Shown: positions 43,922 to 56,991, numbered from the stretch's first letter. The stretch is DNA of 58,000 nucleotides from Adiantum capillus-veneris (GCA_014529385.2 CM043953.1:72239872-72297871), one strand, 5' to 3'. Notes: a model not told the origin generated them from the letters alone. A program made the numbers and translations.

Positions 43922-44429
43922 TGTAAACAACAGAGGTCCAAGGATCGATCCTCCCCCCAATAATACAGAAGGGCAATATTACCAAAATACCCCTGTGATT
44001 TGGGAAAATTCCCAATATATCCCTAAAATTTCAAGTATTTGCAAAATAATCTTGTACAAATTACAAGATTAACAAGGTTTTCTTCTTGGTGTAAGCGTTG
44101 TGGTAAACAAATTCATGAAATACCAGATCAATTGGAGATTTCAATGGAAGAGCTAAATATGTAGGCGAGTTCTTCTACTTGCTTGAGTACTAATTAAATA
44201 AGCCACAATATGTTAAACATAACTTAGGAATAGGCCCACTATTGAGGGACTTTCTATGAGTGTTCTGAAACCTACAAAAAGGCTACCTTGCTTGAAACTA
44301 GCTTGTCTTGGCTTTCTATCTACATACTTTCTCAAACAATCTTGAGCTTGCTAAACATTTTGGCAAGCTCTACTTAACATATCCATATGATCCTCAAGGA
44401 AATCCTTGCCATGTTGAAGTTTTTCAGTG
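43922..44429. other. 3' flank of the lectin receptor kinase
   Basis: The sequence is AT-rich with no gene. AATAATAC at about 43960 and further A-rich stretches near 44040 could serve as polyadenylation signals. Nothing else is recognised up to the integrase relic. Confidence 0.5.
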
Positions 44430-44991
44430 GCTAACCCCATCAAAATAGGTAACCCAATCTTTTTTGCTTCTTGTTGACATATGCTCGCAGGATATCCTCC
44501 GGACTTGGTTGACCATTCCTATCTGGCCATTTGTCTCTGAATGATAAGAGGTGCTTATATTGAGTTTCATTCCCGATCTTTAAAAACAGCCCTCCATAAG
44601 TGACTTTTAAAGTTTGGATTGTGATCACTTCCTATGTTACTAGGCAGACCAAAAAGTCTATAAACATGCTCTACAAATAGTCGTGCTAATTCATGTGTCT
44701 TTATTGTATTATTAGTCGAATAAACTTACACAGCTTGGTCAACCTATTGACAATAACCCAAATTGAGTCATGCCAATGTAGTAGGAAGACCTACTATAAA
44801 GTCCATAGAACTAATGTCCCACTTTCCATTGGGAATCTCTAGGGGATGCAAGAGTCCACCTTGACGCGCTCTGCTTTATTGACGCTTTTGATCACAATGC
44901 AAAACTAGTCTTGGACATGTCTATGTAATCATGGCCAATAAAAATATTGTCTTCATACAAGTGCATTAGTCTTATGTCTTGTGAGTGAATT
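44430..44991 (-). pseudogene. Gypsy integrase relic
   Basis: On the minus strand, broken frames read in order: FIGHDYIDMSK (the YWP..-D region after HHCC), a phrase like PRDSQWKVGH (IPxxKWExIxMDF), GMTQFGLLSI (HDSIWVIVD in another frame), and at 44628-44440 the frame with SFRDKWPDRNGQPSPEDILR and AYVNKKQKRLGYLF, matching the D-G-Q-x-E..NxxLEDxLRAYV end of a gypsy integrase core. Multiple frameshifts show long decay. It ends exactly at the LTR boundary at 44992. Confidence 0.75.
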
Positions 44992-45242
44992 TGTAACGAC
45001 CCTCAGAGTTTTGAACTAGCGCGATTGAGTTTTGCAAGTATCATCGCGGAAGATTACTCTTCTTTCAAGAGGGCATATGTCACAAACTACTGATGTGTTA
45101 ACCACTGAAGATCAAGGGGGGTTAGGACTATAAAATCCTAACCCTAGTCAATGTACAGATCCCGGACAAGGGGCCTAAAACCCAAACAAAAGACAAAGAG
45201 GGTAAGGATTAAAATCCCAACCCTGCCCAACTTACAAGACAC

Positions 45243-45434
45243 TGTTGGGGTATAAAGCCCAATGTGGTCGCCCAGGTAAGTGGACGGGCTGCCAGGTATG
45301 TACACATATTCTTTTGTAAAAACCTAATAAGAACTCACTATGCTCTACACATTACAGTAGAGCGAGTTCACCATATCGTCGTGCTCTTCTTCTCGCACTC
45401 TCTCTCGCGTCACACTTCCGCTCGTACTCCTTCA
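45243..45434 (+). repeat. Copia 5' LTR
   Basis: It opens TGTTGGGGTATAAAGCCC and ends TACTCCTTCA. Compared with the 3' LTR it has A for G at about 45284 and C for T at about 45420. The TATAAAG near the start and a CT-rich end are the only obvious signals. Confidence 0.95.
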
Positions 45435-45436
45435 AC

Positions 45437-45448
45437 TGGTATCAGAGC
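45437..45448 (+). other. Copia primer-binding site
   Basis: TGGTATCAGAGC, two bases after the LTR, is the standard initiator-Met tRNA primer site. Confidence 0.95.
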
Positions 45449-46474
45449 TCAGATCGAGGCTCGGGGCAGCATTTGCAGGTATCCAGAGTCACCTGCTCAG
45501 ATTGGAGTTAGATTCGACAGGCGAAGACACGGCCCCAAACCCAAGGTCATCTCGGCCACCGTTCGGCTTCGACAAAGTTCTGCGCAGGCCATTTTCGACT
45601 ACGTGGTCTCAGCGGTGCAGATCCGACTCTGCAAATTTGGGGTTTCGGCCTACGACTGCAGGTGCTGAGGATATCGGCACTCCCAGAGTGTTGATTTGTG
45701 GCTGTCTACACATCGAAGGACGGCTCACAGTTCTTGGAGGCGTGTCACATACGACACGGGCGCATCTACACACAGACTGTAGGCGACATCCACTAGTTCA
45801 TCCGGTAGCTTGTGTTTGCTGCTTGATATTCCATATTTCATCCTGACATTGCAGGTACTTCCACATGGGATGTATTGTCCGAGATGATGTATGTATGTTG
45901 AGGGTTTGCTGGCTGCGAGTCACGCAGCAAACAACCGCCGCAGCGGTTACAACATATAGTGGGAAATTTGTGGATGTATGATTTTGTGGGAAGTCTATGT
46001 ATTGTCAGATTCACTGCAGCCTTTGTTGAGGGTCGAGTGAGGTTTTATTGAGCTGGGGGATTCTCGAATGTTGAGATCCTTTCGGTGATACAGGTCTTGG
46101 AGTGATCCCTCGAGTACCCTTAGATAGGCAGCTAGGATGTATTGACTGTGAGTTAGACAGTTGGGATTGCATCTTTGCTTTACTGCCGTTGAGGCATTGT
46201 CGCAGTCTATGCTTACAGGACAGTGAGAGACAGTACAGGTGCAGGACAGGTTTACCCGCAGCTTACAGTGTCAGAGAGAGTGTTTTTTGAGCTATTTTTT
46301 GGTCTGTTTTTGAGTACACCAGAGCCATTTTACAAAGGAGACTCTACCGAAATTTCTGCAGAATTTGAAGCTTTCTTGGTTCATTTGACAGGTTGATATT
46401 GGTTCAGAGGTCAGTTTACAGGGAAAACTTTGCCGAATTTTTCCCATGAAAGTAAACTACTGTGAAGCATAGCT
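45449..46474 (+). other. Copia untranslated leader
   Basis: About 1 kb separates the PBS from the gag ATG. It contains short frames (for example 45502-45846) with no recognised domain. Leaders of this length are seen in several plant copia families. Confidence 0.6.
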
Positions 46475-49400
46475 ATGGTTGGATCACAGAACACTGCTCT
46501 GTACAATATCAAGAAGCTAGATGGAACCAATTTCCCATTGTGGAAGAAGCAGATTTGGCACGTGTTGGTACAAAATAAGCAGATAAAACCTATAAAGCTC
46601 AAGGGGATAAAACCACAAGATATGGACGAAGATGAATGGAGCGAAATGGATGAATTGGCACTTTCTACCATTATGCTGATTTTGGAAGAAAGCGTTTACT
46701 TCAATGTAGCAGACGAGATGTCGGCTTATGAAGCATGGACAAAGCTGAGGGATCTTTATGAGAAGCAGAGTGCAACTTCACAGGTATACTGGCTTAAGAA
46801 GCTTGTTGACTTGAAGATGAAAGAAGGGACACCTATGTCCAATCATCTGAATGAATTCAACACCATCTACAGTCAGTTGTCAGCTCAAGGTGTCAAGTTT
46901 GATGAACCTGTTAGAGCTATGTTCCTGTTGATCACATTGCCGGAAAGTTGGGACACTTTTCGCATAGCTTTGAGTAATTCTGCACCTCCAGATGGTTTGA
47001 ACATAGCAGGTGTAGAAGGAAGTCTGCTTACTGAAGAAAGCAATAGAAAGACAATGGACAAAGGCAAAGGAACAGCCTTAGTTGTCAGGGGAAGGACCAA
47101 AGAAAAGTAAAAAGGTGGAAAGAGGAATCAGTCTCGTAGAAAGTCCCGCAGTGGTAAAGGCAAGAGTGACATAGAATGCTACCATTGTGGCAAGAAGGGT
47201 CACATGAAAAGAGACTGCAGAGAATGGAAAGCAGAAAAAGGAAAACAGAAAGCTGAAGACCATGGTGAAAAGAACAAGTCCTCAGTGAAGATTCAAGAAA
47301 TAAATGTGACAAACACTGTTGCAGAGGATGACAGTCTAGTGTCAGGAGACATCTACTTCTTGAAGAATACAATGGACTCATCTCTTCTTACATCATCTGA
47401 TGGAAATGCAATGAGTGACTGGATTATAGACTCAGGGGCATCACTTCATGTGTCTCCAAACAATTGGTTTACCTCTTATGTGACCACTAAAGATCATGTT
47501 CGGCTAGGCAATGGGCAGACATGTGAGATCTTAGGTGTTGGAGATGTTCAATTGAAGTTTCAGAATGGCTCTTCTTTCACGCTGAAGAATGTGAGACATG
47601 TTCCCGCAATTACAAAGAGCTTGATCATCACAGGTTTACTTGATGATGCTGGCTACGTCACCACTTTTGGACAAAACATGTGGAAGATATCCAAGGGTTC
47701 GATGACAGTAGCACATGGAGTAAAGTCTGGAGGACTTTACATGATTTATGTATCAAATGTCTCTAAAAATGTAATCAATGTAACCGAGCAGCCGAACGTT
47801 TCTTTCTGGCATAGCCGGTTAGGACATATGTCCAAGAAGGGAATGTAAATCTTGTCTCGTTCTGGTTATTTGCCTGGATTTTCATTTAATGATTTTGAAT
47901 TCTGTGAACATTGTCTGTATGGTAAGCAAACACAGCAGCCACATAAGCATAGAAGCAGTAGAAGAGATACACAGTTGGCACTTGTTCATAGTGATTTGTG
48001 TGGACCTATGCCTAACCTATCTCTAGGGGGAGCTTCTTACTTTATGACATTTATAGATGATTACTCGAGGAAAGTATGGGTTTACTTTCTCAAGCACAAG
48101 GATGAAGCGTTTAGTGTTTTCAAAACGTTTGTGACACTTGTGGAGAATCAGAGTGGCAAGAAGCTTAAATGCTTACGCACTGACAATGGTGGAGAGTATT
48201 TTTCAAAGGCCTTTCAGGACTTTTGTGAGTCAAAAGGTATAAAACGTGAACTTACTGCTCCTTACAATCCTCCTCAAAAGGGTGTTGCTGAGAGAATGAA
48301 TAGGACCATACAATAAAAGGTCAGAAGTATGTTGTCTAATGCACAACTGCCAAATGGGTTTTGGGCTGAAGCTGTATCAATAGCTGTTCATCTTGTAAAT
48401 AAATCTCCTAGCAAGGTTTTGCAAAAGGATTCAGTGCCAGAGATCGTATGGTCAGGCAAAATGCCCTCATGCAAGCATCTCAGAGTCTTTGGCTGTGAGG
48501 CATATACTCACGTTCCAAAGGAATTTAGAGCCAAAGAGTAGAAAGTGCATCTTTCTAGGCTATGGTAATTCTGGTGAGATGGGGTACAGACTTTGGGATC
48601 CCGAATCCAGAAAGGTTGTCCGCAGCAATGATGTTCACTTTAATGAATCCAAATATCATTCTAAACCAGAGAGGGCTGAGGAGATTAGAAGAGTTGTCTT
48701 CCAAGAAGATGGACCTGCACGTGCAAGACAAAATGTCACGGCTCAAGAGGAGCAAGGACAGGATAGATTGGAACCACAGGTTGTGGCTGAGCCTGAGCCA
48801 CCTATTTTGCGTAGATCTGGACGTATCACGCGACCTCCTGATCGGTTTGTTCCATCTATGAACTATGTCATGTTGACTGATTGCAATGAGCCTTCATGTT
48901 ACAAGGAAGTATTGCAAATGAAGGACTCCGGGAATTGGCAATTGGCCATGCAGTCAGAGATGACAGCTCTGCATAAAAACCAGACATGGAAGCTAGTTAA
49001 ATTACCACAGGGCAAAAAGGGTCTACCTTGTAAATGGGTTTACAGGTATAAGATCACCGCTCATGATAGTTAGCCAAAGTACAAAGCAAGGCTTGTTGCC
49101 AAGGGCTTTAATCAAGAACAAGGCATTGAATTTGATAAAGTCTTCTCTCCGGTGGTCAAGATGACTACATTGAGATGCTTTCTTGCATTGGTTGCCATAT
49201 TAGATTTGGTGTTGCACCAAATGGATGTCAAGACAGTGTTCTTGCATGGTGATTTAGATGTGGAAATTTACATGCAGCAGCCAAAAGGGTTTGTTGAGAA
49301 AGCCAAGGAAGATTTGGTATGCCAGTTGTTAAAGAGTCTTTATGGCTTAAAACAATCACCGAGGGCATGGTACCATAAATTCCCCAAGTTTATGCTTTCT

Positions 49401-50441
49401 CAGGGCTACAAACGTAGTGAGTTTGATCACTGTCTATATACAAAGAAGGCTAAGGATGGTAGTTGGCTGATCCTTATTTTGTATGTGGATGACATGTTGA
49501 TTGCTGGCAAGCACTTGGAAGAAATTTCAGCTTTGAAGTCAAAGATGGCAAAATAGTTTGACATGAAAGACATGGGTGAGGCAAGTCATATACTTGGTAT
49601 GCGCATTGAGAGAGACATATCAAAGAAGTTGATTTGGTTATCTCAAACAGAGTATATTGACAAGGTTTTGCAACGTTTCAATATGGAGAAGGGAAAGGCA
49701 TTGAGTGTTCCATTGCCACCATATGTGAAACTTAGCAAACAAGATTGTCCTGTGTCTGAGGAAGAACAGGCTGAAATGGATAAGATTCCATATGCTTCTG
49801 TAGTGGGTAGTTTGATGTATGCAATGATTGCTACTCGCCCAGACATTGCATTTGCAGTGGGAGTAGTAAGTCGATACATGTCAAACCCAGGCAAGAAACA
49901 TTGGGAGGCAGTGAAAGAAATATTGAGATACCTGAAAGCTACAAAGAGTATGCGTATATGCTATGGGAGTCAAGAGATAAGTGTAAAGGGTTTTACAGAC
50001 TCAGATTATGCAGGTGACTTAGACAACCGAAGGTGTACGTCGAGGTATGTCTTTACATTGGATGGTGGAGCAATATCATGGCGTTCTAGATTACAAGATT
50101 GTGTTACTCAGTCTACTACAGAGGCTGAATATGTTGCAGCATCAGAGGCATGCAAAGAATCAATTTGGCTTAATCGACTAGTAACAGATTTGGGAATCAA
50201 AGAAGAGCTGCCTGTGTTATATTGTGATAGTCAGAGTGCTATACAATTGGCTCGCAATCCAGTTTATCACTCAAAGACAAAGCATGTGGATGTGAAGTAT
50301 CATTTCATCAGGGAAATGCTCGAGGATAAGCAAATTCAGCTTGTCAAAGTTCACACCACAGAAAATCCTACTGATCTACTTACAAAAGGACTTCCCTCAG
50401 AGAGCTTTGCGCATTTCCGCAAGCAGTTAGGTGTAGGGTAG
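46475..50441 (+). pseudogene. Copia gag-pol polyprotein, broken by stops
   Basis: Gag (from 46475; LDGTNFPLWKKQIWHVL) leads to a zinc knuckle, CYHCGKKGHMKRDC, at about 47178. Protease has WIIDSGASLH at about 47420. Integrase has H-x-H (WHSRLGH), C-x2-C (CEHCLYGKQ) and D-D-E in VHSDLCGP, LRTDNGGEYF and KGVAERMNR. RT has HQMDVKTVFLHGDL and YVDDMLIAG. RNase H has TDSDYAGDLDNRR, STTEAEYVAA and CDSQSAIQLA. Stops are at 47108, 47846, 48314, 48539 (with a frameshift at about 48525), 49071 and 49554; all are TAA or TAG. Catalytic residues themselves are conserved. The last frame ends at 50441, about 80 bp before the polypurine tract. Confidence 0.93.
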
Positions 50442-50516
50442 TACATCACTTCTCTACATCTCTTGTATATTAGCTTGTATAGTAGCTTCTCTCACACTTA
50501 AAGTACCACATTGGAA

Positions 50517-50530
50517 TTTAAATGGGAGGT
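50517..50530 (+). other. Copia polypurine tract
   Basis: The purine-rich run ending AAATGGGAGGT abuts the TGTTGGGG start of the 3' LTR. Confidence 0.8.
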
Positions 50531-50722
50531 TGTTGGGGTATAAAGCCCAATGTGGTCGCCCAGGTAAGTGGGCGGGCTGCCAGGTATGTACACATATTCT
50601 TTTGTAAAAACCTAATAAGAACTCACTATGCTCTACACATTACAGTAGAGCGAGTTCACCATATCGTCGTGCTCTTCTTCTCGCACTCTCTCTCGCGTCA
50701 CACTTTCGCTCGTACTCCTTCA
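50531..50722 (+). repeat. Copia 3' LTR
   Basis: It is 192 bp and differs from the 5' LTR at two positions. It is followed by GACAC, the target duplication. Confidence 0.95.
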
Positions 50723-51135
50723 GACACGGTTGAGGGCCCTAAACCCTCCCTAGCCCCTAAACTAATCCAGAAGACCACCAAATTGTGTGGAGATGCTGAT
50801 GTGGCAGATTGTGTGGACCTGCTCGTCCATGAATCACAAATACCCTATTGATGTGGTAATGTTGTACACACACCCCCATAGGAGGTAGTTTTTGGACAAG
50901 ATGCTCTTAGAGGAGTTGCTTTTCATGCGAGATGCTTTTAGGGATCAAGGGCATTTAAATACATGAGCCAAGGTCTCTCTCAAGCATTCCTAGTTGTAAG
51001 AAGTAGAGCAAACCACCCTAAGTTGTACCTTGTTGAAGCAATATAAAGAAATACCAAAAGGGGCGCCATGATTTGGGGCCAATGTAGTCTGGGAGTGAAG
51101 CTCTGCCACTCGTTATCTCTCTCTCTCTCTCTCAT

Positions 51136-51182
<47 letters not shown>

Positions 51183-51259
51183 ATGTTCAAGTTGTTTTGA
51201 GGTGCTTAAGTGCGTTTCAGTTCGTTCTTTTAGCTCACACATGCTTCCGTCTTGTTACA

Positions 51260-51652
51260 GGACATTATGTGGGCACATTTCTTTGATGACATCATTGCCA
51301 CTTCTCCAAGATGGAAGAAGAGCATCGAGCAACGAAGAAGAGCGATTTCTTTGTGCCAAAGATAGATCTTTTGGGACACATTGTTTCTTCCAAAGGTGTT
51401 ATCATGGATCTGCGAGAGTTGAGGCTATTTGCAATTGACCGAGATTTAAGAATGTGCATGATGTGAAGCTTTCTTGATTTGTGCTTCTACTATAGGCAAT
51501 TCATTAGATTGCTTCGCCTTTGCATACCCCCTGACTCAAAAAGGGGTACCTTTTACTTGGGGTTCTCGCCACATATTGCGGCATTTGAGTGGTTCAAGCC
51601 TAAGTTGAGTACTAGGCTAGTGTTGATTCTACTAGAGATGTAGCAAGATTTT
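51260..51652 (+). pseudogene. Gypsy RT relic
   Basis: The plus strand reads FFDDIIATSPRWKKSIEQ (the DD catalytic block of RT), and in a shifted frame KIDLLGHIVSSKGVIMD, then YYRQFIRLLRLCIPPDSK and HIAAFEWFK, the RT thumb and start of RNase H. Frameshifts separate the blocks. The left edge is the LTR end at 51259 and the right edge is the next element. Confidence 0.75.
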
Positions 51653-51833
51653 TGTTAGGACAAGGGTCCTACGGGGCAAGGCCCAACCTAGGGCGTCAGG
51701 GACCTAGGCCAAGGGCCTGGACTGGACCAGTGTGGACTGGGGATCCTCTTAGGGCAAGAGCTAGCTAGGAGCTGGGCCTATATAAAGGGCAATAGGGAGG
51801 AGGATCCTAGGTCTGAGTTCCCTAGGTCTTACA
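51653..51833 (+). repeat. 5' LTR of the non-autonomous element
   Basis: It is GC-rich (GGGTCCTACGGGGCAAGGCC), with a TATA box, CCTATATAAAGGG, at about 51778. It ends TAGGTCTTACA and is followed by the PBS. Confidence 0.88.
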
Positions 51834-51834
51834 T

Positions 51835-51846
51835 TGGTATCAGAGC
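51835..51846 (+). other. Primer-binding site of the non-autonomous element
   Basis: TGGTATCAGAGC matches the initiator-Met tRNA primer site exactly, one base after the LTR. Confidence 0.9.
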
Positions 51847-51919
51847 TCAGGGGGAGGGAGGAGCTATGGAGGAGGAGGAAGCCTTGCACGGATGATTGCA
51901 TGATCTCTCTCTCTCATCG

Positions 51920-51977
<58 letters not shown>

Positions 51978-54900
51978 CGGGTGATGGGACCGCATTCCTA
52001 CAGAGCTGATGCTGGAAAAGACGGCCATGGGAAGGCGGGCCTAGCTGGCTGGGTAGAAGAACGAATTTGACCTGTTCGAATCCACACGCAGGTGACGGGG
52101 TTGGCTTCGCGTTGCTGTGGGGGGGATTTCTCGTCACGTGGCCTTGCCCGGAGATGATCTGCAGCGTCGACCCTGTCGGTTTCCTTGCTCTCGCATTCGG
52201 CTGCCGCCATGCAAGCTACAGGTTTTCAAAGTTATTTTTTTAAGTGCCCTAAGCTTGACCATGCAAGGGTAGTTACACACGGGCAAGGCCCCATGCTATG
52301 CATCCGAGGACTAGCGGCAAGTATGCACAACATGTTGCATGTCATCATGCGGCAAAGGCCATCATCATAGGCTGGGCAAGGCATCCATGGTGCAGGATTT
52401 TGCCATGGTGGGCCCGAACACAAGCTTTCACGCACATCAAGGGCCGCCATGAGCACCATCTTCCTAGCTGGTTGCTGTGAAATTGTACACATCTTTAACA
52501 CTCGATCAAAGACAACGGGACTTTTTGTTTTCAAAGCATGATATCGGCATCAAGTCGGATAACCATCATGCTAGCATTCGCAATTGGCAATTGGGAAGCC
52601 AATGGCAAGGATTGGTTTGCGATGTGTTGCTTAAGGTAAATTACGAGTGTCGTTATTAAAATTATGTGTGAGCAAGGCTTATTACAGATATACAACACCA
52701 AGCAAGGCTGCAATCGGCAAGAAAAGAACCTACGACAGGTTGCGGCATGTGATCAATTAGGTGAGCATTATTTTTATTTTTCAGTTTGTGTGGCAAAATG
52801 TTACAAACCCTGCGGTATATTTGTATCAAGCAACAAAGGTGCATGCATTTAAGCACTCCACGCACACGTGCAGCTTCTAACAGTTATCATAAGCACTCAC
52901 ATTTTGTTGCATACTTTGATGGCAAGGGCCAATTCCTTAGTGCCTCAAGACAACCGGCATGGCCTTTTACTGGCCAAGGTCAACATATTACGTACGATAT
53001 TGGTAGTCATTACCATGATTTAAACTAAGGAGCATGGCTACGATAGAGATAACCTTTACATAGGGTTTTACGAGGCACGATTGTCTAGTAATAGATCCAA
53101 CTCAGGCATGCCCTATGCCTTATAAGGCATCGATGATTGGCAAGGCCGATTATTCTTTCAATTCTAAGTAGTAGGCAATTGGAAATGGTGAAGTTGAATC
53201 CACAGTGACCGTGTCTACTGAACCAAACATTATTATCCGGCAAATCACTTCTTGGTTTTCTTCTTGCTGGTGACTCATTTGATTCTTCCAGCAGCAAGCT
53301 TTGTCAGTAAGTGTACTGGATAAGGTACGCAATTGATTTTTTGGTTATGCAGCATCTGTTTGATAGCTACGATATGCAATAGACGTGCATACAACATGCA
53401 TACACTTTAGGCATGCACATCACAAGCATGGTATGTGAAAATTACTGTAAGCACCAAAACGTGGATTTGTTTAAAGATTGGAATGAAGCATGGCAAAATT
53501 GCAATCTCAAGGAGACATGCATGGCCTTTTACTGCACCTGTTTTTAAAGGAAGCAAGGCTTCAATTTACGACTCTTACATTAATCTGTTTCCTATTTGGG
53601 GTATGCTATGAGCACACGCCCTTGGGGAAGTTCTCCCTATGCCTACAGTATATTTCCGGCCAACTTTCTCTCGCGGACTAGAGAGGGTTATGATCTACAT
53701 TGGAGCGGGCTTTTCTTCCGACATCTCTAGGCACCTGGTTACAGCTGGATGACCAGGTTAGACCATGTTCAGTATTGTTTATTTTTTCCATGTTTATACA
53801 TTTACATTGGAAACTAATGCTTTTGTCCAAAGCAAAGTCCTTTGACAATTTTTTATGAAGCATGGCTTCTCCCTTGTGCCAAGGTACTGCCAAATGATTG
53901 GAATCACGAGCAGTGGCACACAAGTTTGAAAAACTGGCAACATAGGGAATATCACCTCATAGAATCCCTGCCAGTTTCGACTGTGCAAGGCACAAATAGT
54001 TATGGCTCTCACGTTTGAGGCCATCACTCTCCACAAGGGCTTACAATTCCGCATGCAAGGCATGCTAGTGAGGTGGATTTAATTCTACCGTTTCATGTAT
54101 TACGCTTCCGCTATCACACTCGCACCTTTGTCAAGGATAGACTACAGATGGATTATTCCTATGATTGTTGGTTGCTATCGACACACAACAAGACTACAAA
54201 GAACATAATATTTCGACTTATTTCCCAGGCAGATTGTTGCATGCTTATTGGGTAAGCTGCAAGTCCGGCATAAGATGCGTTAGAGGACACTGATTGGGCA
54301 CCCACTCTAGAAATTTACGGAAAGTTCCTCAGCCCAATATTCTCTTCTACTCTCTCCTTCTCTCTGTATCTTCTGAAGAATAAGGAAAACCTTCTAAGAA
54401 GCTCTTTGATACATGTTTTTCTTGTGAGTCAGTTTGAGCCAAGGTGCTTGGCCAAGATGCCATTCACATTAGTCTTCATCGGTTCACCGATTGAACACTA
54501 ATTGCCAAAAGGGCTAGGAGCCACACAATTGTCAGATCTCAGGTATGACCCAACTGTTGGCATTCCTTGGGTGATTGTTCTTAAGATCGAACAGATCTAC
54601 CCACTGGACTACACAACGATGGACAAGCAAGCATCTTGTCATTACAGATGTTTATGGTGTCATTTTTGCACGACATAGTTTCAGTGCGACACTCGAGTCG
54701 AGTTTTTGATAACCATAAACTCAACTCAGCTGATTTCTACCACGGATTTTAGATGCAACATACCGTTGCGACAGCATGGCTGTCCATAAGAGCTACACTT
54801 TCCACTTATGTGGATATCCTTCTCTCTCGTTAGCACTATGAGTGTTTATGGACGCATTGTTTTGGGGTAAGACCCCGCGGGTGCTTTCTAAATCACCCCA

Positions 54901-56991
54901 GTGTCATAGAGGATCACAATTTGATCTATTCTTGTTGTACTTTCAAGGAAAGCGCGCCGCAATATACCACGCGGTAACAGATGAATTCAACTTTTAAAGT
55001 TGATTCCACTCATTCTGTACACAGTTGCCTATGATAGTTATCGTTACTTGCTAGTTGACCAATTTCTACAAAAGATCTTACCAAGAGGTTTGACTACGTC
55101 GATTCTAATCGAAGGGTTTGGATTGCAAAGGCAACAGCTAGGGTTTCCGGTGCAATGTTGCTTGTTTTTTCACAGGTGGACGACGTGCTCCTCTGTATTT
55201 CAATACGGGTGAGTGCACCTTTAGTTCAATCTCCAGGTACGCATCTATTGCTTTGGTGTTATTCCAGTTTTTCGTATGCATTGCTTGGGTTTCTCAAGTC
55301 GTTTAAATACGCTTGAATATTTCAGGGCCATGCCAAGGGCATGTCAAAACAAGTATTTTGGGCCATAATGTCCAATGTACATTATGCTGTTATGATTCCA
55401 CTTGTAGGATTCAATTTGGCACATGTTGTCACATGGGATACAACATGGTCTAGGCACTCAAGGAGTTCGGTTTAGCCAGTGTGGAGCAAGATAATGAGGG
55501 TCCCTCTCACTCTTGTCGCGGAGTGTTTTGTAGTTCCTCCACACACAAGTACATCTTGTACTTGGTGGATGTTGCTTTTTCGGCCATCCTTATTTGAGAC
55601 ATATTCCACATATGGTGAATATGAGTCTCTAGGACTGACACTGGAGCCTAATTCTTAATGATGTGTCGTTACGAAGTCCCTACGTGCTGGGCGCATCCGT
55701 TTATTAGACCATTTGGAGCACACCGTATCAGGAACAATTTTAGTGGCCAGAAATTGTCGGGTACTCAGTACAGATTTGTTGTGATGACAAGTGCTGTGAA
55801 ACCACCTTAACGGAGGGTCGTTTCTATCTATAGCCAAGTATGCTAAGTTACTGAGAATGTCTCATGGTTGGTGACTGATCTTTCACATTCTGTTATGGTC
55901 CAACCCTTGTTGAAAGGCAAAGTCACTTACGTACTGTGGAAAGTCTCGTCATGGAATTGTGGTTTGGATAAATTTGTGTTAAATGCATGCACACTAGGTG
56001 TTATGGGCCCTAGTGTTTAACACTGATTTATTTGGAGCGGCATGCCAATTCATGGACTTTTATTCTCTCTGCACCTTTTTGCACTGCATGTGAAATCTGT
56101 CCTGCAGATTTATTATGAGTTTACACCCTGCCATACATGGCACTGGCTCAGGATGGGTGTCTATGGTTGGATGGTCTAAACTCTAGGAGCTTACTCTAGT
56201 CCACCCGATTTCAACCTAGTTGGTTGTCTTCACACCATATAAAATATATGATTAGATACTCAATGATTGAGTCCTAGTTTATCGACAGTCAGGGACGACT
56301 GTCTATAAGTGGTTGGGGAACAACACCTCACTCTTACTGCTGCTATTCATCTCGTGTTGGATGGGCAACTTACAAATATTTCTTTTGCTAAAGGATCTGC
56401 TAAGAGCATACATTAGCACAACGCATTTTTGAATAGATGATTTTCTTCCTATTCTAGAATTTGCTTAAGTACAGTTTTCAACTTTGAACACCTGTTGTGG
56501 TGGGGTTGGAGATTGTTTCAATAGTTTCATACATCAAGGACTTACCAGGTGTGCTGACAAAGTATGTTGGCAAGTAACCTTCATTAGGGATGAACATGTA
56601 GTTCTTTGTGTTCCAAACTATTCATAATTCTAACAAGAGGACACTCCCTATCTATGAACTTTTCAAGATACTCACGCGAGTAGGAAATCTGGATCACAAC
56701 TGCATGGAAAGTTACACCAAGGTTTCCTTGCATTATTCCAGTACCTTCAGAAGATCTCAAAACTGGTTATTCCTTTGGACAACTCTTAGTTGTGGTTACT
56801 CCTTTATAGTACTCAAGTGAGTTATAAATGGAGTTACCATTTAGATCTAAGTGGTTGCAAAAGGACAACAATGTTGAAAATCAAGATGTTGCTCTTGGTT
56901 TCATCGAACCTCCTCACTGCATCAGTATCCTTAAGAAGATATTACTACTTGTGTTTTCGAGGACAAAAACTCTTCCTTAAGGGGGGAGTAA
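51847..56991. other. Non-coding interior of the LARD-like element
   Basis: The 5.1 kb has no frame above 100 codons with protein-like sense. A (CT)n tract lies at 51901-51974. The words GGCAAGG and GCATGGC recur often between 52.2 and 53.6 kb, giving a weak compositional signature. A purine tract TTAAGGGGGGAGTAA (56978-56991) precedes the 3' LTR. I see no nested element with defined ends. Confidence 0.6.

Larger units (their letters stand above)
45243..50722 (+). mobile_element. Ty1/copia retrotransposon, full length, young but defective
   Basis: Two 192-bp LTRs flank a 5,096-bp interior. Target duplication GACAC is exact on both sides (45238-45242 and 50723-50727). It has a PBS, a 1-kb leader, gag, protease, integrase, RT and RNase H in copia order, and a polypurine tract. 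The domain motifs resemble the Tnt1/Tork side of plant copia elements. The LTRs differ at only two sites, so insertion is recent, yet gag-pol carries six stop codons and one frameshift. Confidence 0.95.
44992..51259. repeat. Gypsy LTR with TGTAAC...GTTACA ends, split by a copia element
   Basis: Left part 44992-45242 and right part 50728-51259 join (after removing the copia element and one GACAC) into about 783 bp with inverted ends TGTAAC and GTTACA. The right part holds (CT)n at about 51116-51132 and (TG)n at 51139-51180. Flanking 5-mers GAATT and GGACA do not match. Orientation cannot be fixed from the ends. Confidence 0.65.

Noticed and set aside
46475-50441. Stop-to-glutamine recoding (TAA/TAG read as Gln) as an explanation for the copia stops
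   Set aside because: The lectin kinase and CACTA genes use a standard code with normal TAA/TAG stops, and other elements also carry TGA and frameshifts, so decay is simpler.
52232-53332. Overlapping frames of 60-100 codons in the LARD-like interior
   Set aside because: Both strands show similar numbers of short frames with no known motif, as expected by chance in a GC-balanced non-coding stretch.
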